From the NCBI RefSeq assembly GCF_016735495.2, contig NZ_JAERQY020000005.1:241677-305676 (forward strand): a stretch of 64,000 bases of DNA, given 5' to 3'. The notes beneath the pieces were generated by a model, which saw nothing but the letters and a program-made list of their open reading frames with translations, was not told the DNA's origin and ran no database searches. A program made the position numbers and the translations under genes. The stretch comes from Lysobacter sp. MMG2. GTDB lineage: Bacteria > Pseudomonadota > Gammaproteobacteria > Xanthomonadales > Xanthomonadaceae. This document shows positions 61,125-64,000 of the stretch, one piece after another; position 1 is the stretch's first letter; the number at the start of each line of letters is the position of its first letter.

Positions 61125-61394
61125 TCAGCTCTCGTGGGCCGAGTGGAAGTCCGCGCGAAGTCGCCAGATCGTCCACACGCCGCTGATGGCCAGTGCCAAC
61201 GCGATCGCGAACAGTCCGACCGGGATGACCCATCCGAGGACTTCAATGACGGGGCGCAGAAGGCCCCCTGCCCCGTTGGTGATACTGGCGAGAAGTCCGT
61301 TGACGATCAGCGCCGCAAGCCCGACCACGGCGCCCTGCCACACGCGGGCACTCGCCTTGCGTTCCGTCTTTCGATTCTCACGGCCAAAGGCCAC
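61125..61394 (-). CDS. Hypothetical membrane protein, 89 residues
   Basis: MAFGRENRKTERKASARVWQGAVVGLAALIVNGLLASITNGAGG, then LLRPVIEVLGWVIPVGLFAIALALAISGVWTIW: a charged start and two hydrophobic segments (about 20-40 and 50-72). No family recognised. Part of the run of small minus-strand genes at the right end. Confidence 0.6.
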   Translation of the reverse strand: MAFGRENRKTERKASARVWQGAVVGLAALIVNGLLASITNGAGGLLRPVIEVLGWVIPVGLFAIALALAISGVWTIWRLRADFHSAHES

Positions 61395-61529
61395 AGCGGC
61401 ACCTCAGTCCTTGGTTACGCATCTCATGTGTGCTGCGTCTCATCAGGCGCGGCCCATCCAAGAGCGGCTCGCCGTCTTCTGTTCCAACTCCGAACGCCAG
61501 CTCGGCCGCCGAATGGCAGGTGAGATCCA

Positions 61530-61727
61530 TCACTTCTTTCCTTCCTCACCCTGCTCCGCATTCTCGCTGTCGTGTTCCTCGTCGAGCTGCCCGCTAATGC
61601 CTGTGCGTCGCTCTTCGTTGTGTAGGGCGATGGGGCCCGCCGGCTCGTCAGGACGCTGCGAACCCCCTTGGTTCTGCTGACCTGTGTCCTGCTTGTCGCG
61701 TTCGTCAATGCTACCCATCTCGTTCAT
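61530..61727 (-). CDS. Hypothetical hydrophilic protein, 65 residues
   Basis: MNEMGSIDERDKQDTGQQNQGGSQRPDEPAGPIALHNEERRTG, ending EEHDSENAEQGEEGKK. Strongly acidic and Gln/Glu-rich, without Cys or aromatic clusters, so probably disordered. A second in-frame ATG at 61718 (MGSIDERDK) has GGA nearby. Coding is moderately likely from its composition and isolated position; similar MGSxDERxxQD starts occur in Xanthomonadaceae as far as I recall. Confidence 0.5.
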   Translation of the reverse strand: MNEMGSIDERDKQDTGQQNQGGSQRPDEPAGPIALHNEERRTGISGQLDEEHDSENAEQGEEGKK

Positions 61728-62224
61728 CCCGCTGCGTCGGCGAAGTGCCGAGCAACCACACTGCGCGCCGAGCCGTCAGCAAGCGGTGACGCGCAGTACA
61801 CCGAGGTGATCAGGGGATGATGAGAGCTGCGCGCCGGGGCGCAACTACAGCTGCTTCTCGACCTTGTCCGCTGTTGCCTCCTGTCCCGACCTTTGACCCC
61901 GGAGCGGGAAAGCTACTCGTCGTTAACGGATACGGACATGACGAGCTATCCCTCACGCAACTCTGACGCGTCCCGCTGAAGTCACCTCAGTATCTCTGCG
62001 TGACTGCTGCGACGATCGCCATGCCTCGTAGACAACCGGCTCGACATCTCGCCAACCTACTCGTCGGGAGATGGAGCTGCTGCTCCATGCAAGCATCAAG
62101 TGGACGGCAACCTCGTCCCAATCCAAGTGCGGGAGCGAAGTCCTGGCCGGACGCCCAGATCACGGAGGGTCGCTGGACGCCGCCGGCTGTCACGCCAGTG
62201 CCGCTGCGTCGCGTGCCACTGCGT
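61728..62224. other. Intergenic region without a supported gene
   Basis: About 500 bp with several stop codons in all frames and lower GC than the core. A short ORF at 62000-62488 (+) runs through the double-hairpin repeat A and looks spurious. Confidence 0.6.
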
Positions 62225-62313
62225 AATGACCGCTTTGGGTCGAAAGCGGACATTAGCAGCCCGGCCGCCGTACGTCCCGGCCGAACGTCCGCTATTGGCC
62301 AGGAGCGGATGTC
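62225..62313. repeat. Double-hairpin repeat, copy A
   Basis: First stem: AATGACCGCTTT ... AAAGCGGACATT (62225-62254). Second stem: ACGTCCGCT ... AGCGGATGT near the end. Same family at 62562-62650 (B), 63157-63245 (C) and 63820-63894 (D, degenerate at its right end). A, B and C each lie at or just beyond the 3' end of a small minus-strand ORF. Confidence 0.9.
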
Positions 62314-62509
62314 AGAGCCCTCTCAATGTGTTCTTACAACAACCCCACGGACAGTTGAGGATCCACGCGCTTCCGCGCTCTTCAGCGGACAACGCACCAT
62401 TGCACTGTGGGCATACCTGATCGATCGGCAGGCCGCGGCTGTGCTGGCACATGGCGATGTACACGGGCTTCGCGTGTGCTGGCAATGACTTCCCTCGCAG
62501 GAACTCCAC
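62312..62509 (-). CDS. Small zinc-ribbon-like protein (65 residues)
   Basis: MEFLRGKSLPAHAKPVYIAMCQHSRGLPIDQVCPQCNGALSAEERGSAWILNCPWGCCKNTLRGL. CPQC and CPWGCC form a likely zinc-ribbon, and the ending CKNTLRGL recalls a small-protein family with 'GRCxxTxRGL' ends that I have seen in mobile or cassette regions. The stop touches repeat A. An internal ATG (MCQHSRGLP) is an alternative start. Confidence 0.55.
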   Translation of the reverse strand: MEFLRGKSLPAHAKPVYIAMCQHSRGLPIDQVCPQCNGALSAEERGSAWILNCPWGCCKNTLRGL

Positions 62510-62561
62510 AGCTTCCAGCTAGATACCGTCCATAAACGAGGTCATTGATCGCCACCAGGAT

Positions 62562-62650
62562 AGTGTCCGCTTCGGGTCGATAGCGGACATTACCAGCGGT
62601 CGGCGCGTCCGTCCTGCCCGAATGTCCGCTATCGGCCAGAAGCGGTCGTC
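62562..62650. repeat. Double-hairpin repeat, copy B
   Basis: GTGTCCGCT ... AGCGGACAT for the first stem and AATGTCCGCTAT ... AGAAGCGG for the second. It overlaps the last 22 bp of the lipoprotein ORF 62629-63078. Confidence 0.85.
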
Positions 62651-63078
62651 GCCGCGAGGTTGTACAACATGCCGCCAGGCGGAGCAGATGGATCATTGAC
62701 GCCGGACCGCAGCACAGCATTCACAGTGCGACCGCCAATTGCTGTCGTGGGGCGAAGTACTTCCGCGCGCTCGGCATCCAGATACTCAATTCGAATCAGC
62801 GAAGCGTCGGCCCAGCGAATGTTGATGCCATATGCCTGATCGCTTCGACTGGCCCCGTAAAGATTGGCTACGGATGCCTCGACATTGCAATCCCCGCCGC
62901 GACGAGCAAGGCAGACGTCATACGAGAATGAGGTTGTGGCGCCGCCATTGGACTCGATTACAACTGCGTCGATAGTGCCGTCTGGTGAGGTCGAGCGCGC
63001 TACTTCGTCATGCGAAGGATCTGCGGCAATGCAGCCGCCAACTAGCGAGAGCAGGAGAAGCACGAGAACCCTCATCAA
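62629..63078 (-). CDS. Hypothetical lipoprotein, 149 residues
   Basis: Lipobox signal MMRVLVLLLLSLVGGCIAAD (Cys16). The mature part is HDEVARSTSPDGTIDAVVIESNGGATTSFSYDVCLARRGGDCNVE, later INIRWADASLIRIEYLDAERAEV. The S-PDG-x-D-A/V-V phrase and the IRW-D...L-I-Y pattern recall a small family of envelope lipoproteins with a beta-sandwich; unnamed. Two Cys (CLARRGGDC) may pair. The 3' end runs into repeat B. Confidence 0.7.
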   Translation of the reverse strand: MMRVLVLLLLSLVGGCIAADPSHDEVARSTSPDGTIDAVVIESNGGATTSFSYDVCLARRGGDCNVEASVANLYGASRSDQAYGINIRWADASLIRIEYLDAERAEVLRPTTAIGGRTVNAVLRSGVNDPSAPPGGMLYNLAATTASGR

Positions 63079-63156
63079 TTACCCCCAACTCCTTGATGGA
63101 TGGACCCGCGGATCGATCCGCTTCCTGCGGTCATTCGAGCGAGAAGCAAGTCTTCG

Positions 63157-63245
63157 AATGACCGCTTCGGATCGGAAGCGGACATTAGCACCTGCCTCGC
63201 CTTCCACCCTGCCCTGATGTCCGCTATCGGCCAAAAGCGGCCATT
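63157..63245. repeat. Double-hairpin repeat, copy C
   Basis: AATGACCGCTTC ... GAAGCGGACATT, then ATGTCCGCT ... AAAGCGGCCATT. It adjoins the attC-like site (63247). Confidence 0.9.
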
Positions 63246-63246
63246 C

Positions 63247-63307
63247 GCCAACGTCTGAGTTAAGCCGAGCCAGGAAGTGGCTTCGGCTTGAATGAATTGT
63301 TAGGTGC
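63247..63307 (-). other. Integron attC-like site
   Basis: Minus strand: ACCTAAC (inverse core RYYYAAC fits), then AATTCATTCAAGCCGAAGCC, spacer, GGCTCGGCTTAACTCAGACG, TTGGC. The arms AAGCCGAAGCC and GGC-TCGGCTT pair with a single unpaired base, the extrahelical base typical of attC. The far core GTTGGCG deviates from GTTRRRY. It contains the stop of the 164-residue ORF, whose end NNSFKPKPLPGSA is typical of ORFs ending in Xanthomonadaceae attC sites. No integrase is in the window. Confidence 0.65.
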
Positions 63308-63754
63308 GGACCGACTGCACCGTGCAAGCCAGATAGCAACTGCGCCAAAGCCTAGAACGACCGCCGGCCAAGCCACGCTAAAAAACACGAGCACGCCGAA
63401 GTAGAGAACTACCGCCAAAGCCATCAACGGCTGCGGCTCGGGTGGACCGACCGCCAGACCCCACACAGTGAGAAAGACAAGGCTGGCGACTAGAGACAGG
63501 GCGAGAACCACAACGGGGCAAAGCACCAACTCATACGTGGGGCGCTCCCCAGACACCGGAGCGTACCAGCCCCCAAGCAGCCAGCCGAGAATGAGTGCGG
63601 CTAGCGATGAGGCGCCACCAGCGATCCACGCCCCCTGTGCGCCCGCGAGGTCAGGAGCCGATAGCAAAAAGAATGCTACCGACGAAGCCATCGCTACCCC
63701 GTACCCAAGGCTGCTCTTGGTTCGCATGCTCATCGCAACCATTTGGCCCACCAA
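63260..63754 (-). CDS. Hypothetical membrane protein ending in attC-like site
   Basis: 164 residues, MVGQMVAMSMRTKSSLGYGVAMASSVAFFLLSAPDLAG: five hydrophobic segments (LGYGVAMASSVAFFLLSA; WIAGGASSLAALILGWLLG; ELVLCPVVVLALSLVASLVFL; LMALAVVLYFGVLVFF; VAWPAVVLGFGAVAIWL). The last 13 codons (NNSFKPKPLPGSA) are specified by the attC-like site. Starts at Met8 or Met10 are possible. Family unknown; cassette-like gene. Confidence 0.65.
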   Translation of the reverse strand: MVGQMVAMSMRTKSSLGYGVAMASSVAFFLLSAPDLAGAQGAWIAGGASSLAALILGWLLGGWYAPVSGERPTYELVLCPVVVLALSLVASLVFLTVWGLAVGPPEPQPLMALAVVLYFGVLVFFSVAWPAVVLGFGAVAIWLARCSRSAPNNSFKPKPLPGSA

Positions 63755-63767
63755 ACTAGCTAATAGA

Positions 63768-63783
63768 CGGACCCGTGGGTCCG
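63768..63783. repeat. Short perfect hairpin CGGACCC-GT-GGGTCCG
   Basis: Seven-bp stem just upstream of the minus-strand membrane gene start, within a gap that also holds repeat D. Confidence 0.6.
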
Positions 63784-63819
63784 GTTATACGTCTGATGCC
63801 AGACCCCAGCGAACAGGCC

Positions 63820-63894
63820 AATGACCGCTTTGGGTCGAAAGCGGACATTAGCTCTCGCCCGTCCGCCGCGCCACCCCAATGTCCGTATATGGAC
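63820..63894. repeat. Double-hairpin repeat, copy D (degenerate right half)
   Basis: AATGACCGCTTT ... AAAGCGGACATT is intact; the second stem has decayed (ATGTCCGTATATGGACTCC). A minus-strand frame through 63760-63972 crosses it and is probably not a gene. Nothing else recognisable to the window end. Confidence 0.85.
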
Positions 63895-64000
63895 TCCTCC
63901 TCTGGCTGCAAGCCTCCCGCATCCGGCGCCCGAGTCGACTGCGCACGTATATCCGGCCTCGGACTGCTGCATCGCTTCGATGCTGGGCCTTGATGGCTAT

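Noticed and set aside
62000..62488. 162-codon plus-strand ORF
   Set aside because: Runs through repeat A and opposite the zinc-ribbon ORF; no family likeness or ribosome site.
63760..63972. 70-codon minus-strand ORF
   Set aside because: Crosses repeat D, whose translation (NVRFRPKAVIG) recurs wherever the repeat is read; not evidence of a gene.

Overview
The window is GC-rich, densely coded DNA from a gammaproteobacterium of the family Xanthomonadaceae, most likely Lysobacter or a close relative. The evidence is gene content and order: hrcA-grpE-dnaK-dnaJ beside recN; a cysteine-free Fur divergent from the lipoprotein BamE (OmlA); a 'transmembrane repetitive protein'; a lexA-imuA-imuB-dnaE2 mutagenesis operon; and family-typical repeats (GGGATTC heptamers, GTCATTCCCGCGAAGG hairpins). 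This assignment rests on recognition of families, not on a database search.

Layout. 1-4.4 kb: heat-shock chaperone operon on the minus strand, ending in a partial dnaJ. 4.4-9 kb: a tandem repeat array, recN, fur/bamE, rnfH-ratA and smpB. 9.2-13.2 kb: a CHASE-type sensor kinase, a small Cro/CI-like regulator trio, and the tmRNA gene ssrA. 13.3-21.6 kb: housekeeping and accessory singletons (topoisomerase IB, GIY-YIG-like protein, cupin, MgtC, UbiB-like kinase, VOC, AraC, CBS, epimerase). 21.7-25.4 kb: a sigma-54 response regulator with a 72-residue co-translated partner that looks like a free-standing histidine-kinase dimerisation hairpin. It is flanked by two genes that each have a textbook sigma-54 promoter and similar upstream palindromes. 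25.5-36.1 kb: transmembrane repetitive protein, nfuA, phhB, a TonB-domain lipoprotein, rluC, rne, a GacA-like regulator, an M28 peptidase and a PEP-mutase family enzyme. 36.3-42.4 kb: the lexA-imuA-imuB-dnaE2 SOS mutagenesis cassette behind a perfect inverted repeat. 42.4-48.1 kb: small genes, a TSUP permease and an autotransporter gene split by an in-frame amber codon.

48.1-52.4 kb is an accessory island of small secreted, membrane or DUF2750 genes with a 203-bp duplication and shared 49-bp repeats. 52.6-54.2 kb is a catalase behind an OxyR-type site. 54.3-60.5 kb is a cell-surface signalling unit (ECF sigma factor, FecR, STN-type TonB receptor) followed by a secreted CehA/McbA-type metallohydrolase. 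60.7-64 kb is a run of small minus-strand ORFs. Three of them end at or beside a roughly 90-bp double-hairpin repeat, and one ends inside an integron attC-like site.

The most promising undescribed system is the 21.7-25.4 kb unit. I propose that the response regulator (possibly phosphorylated through, or held by, the mini-DHp protein) activates both flanking genes from their sigma-54 promoters: a 119-residue protein and a BON-domain, Gly/Tyr-rich protein. That link is inference from DNA motifs and gene arrangement.
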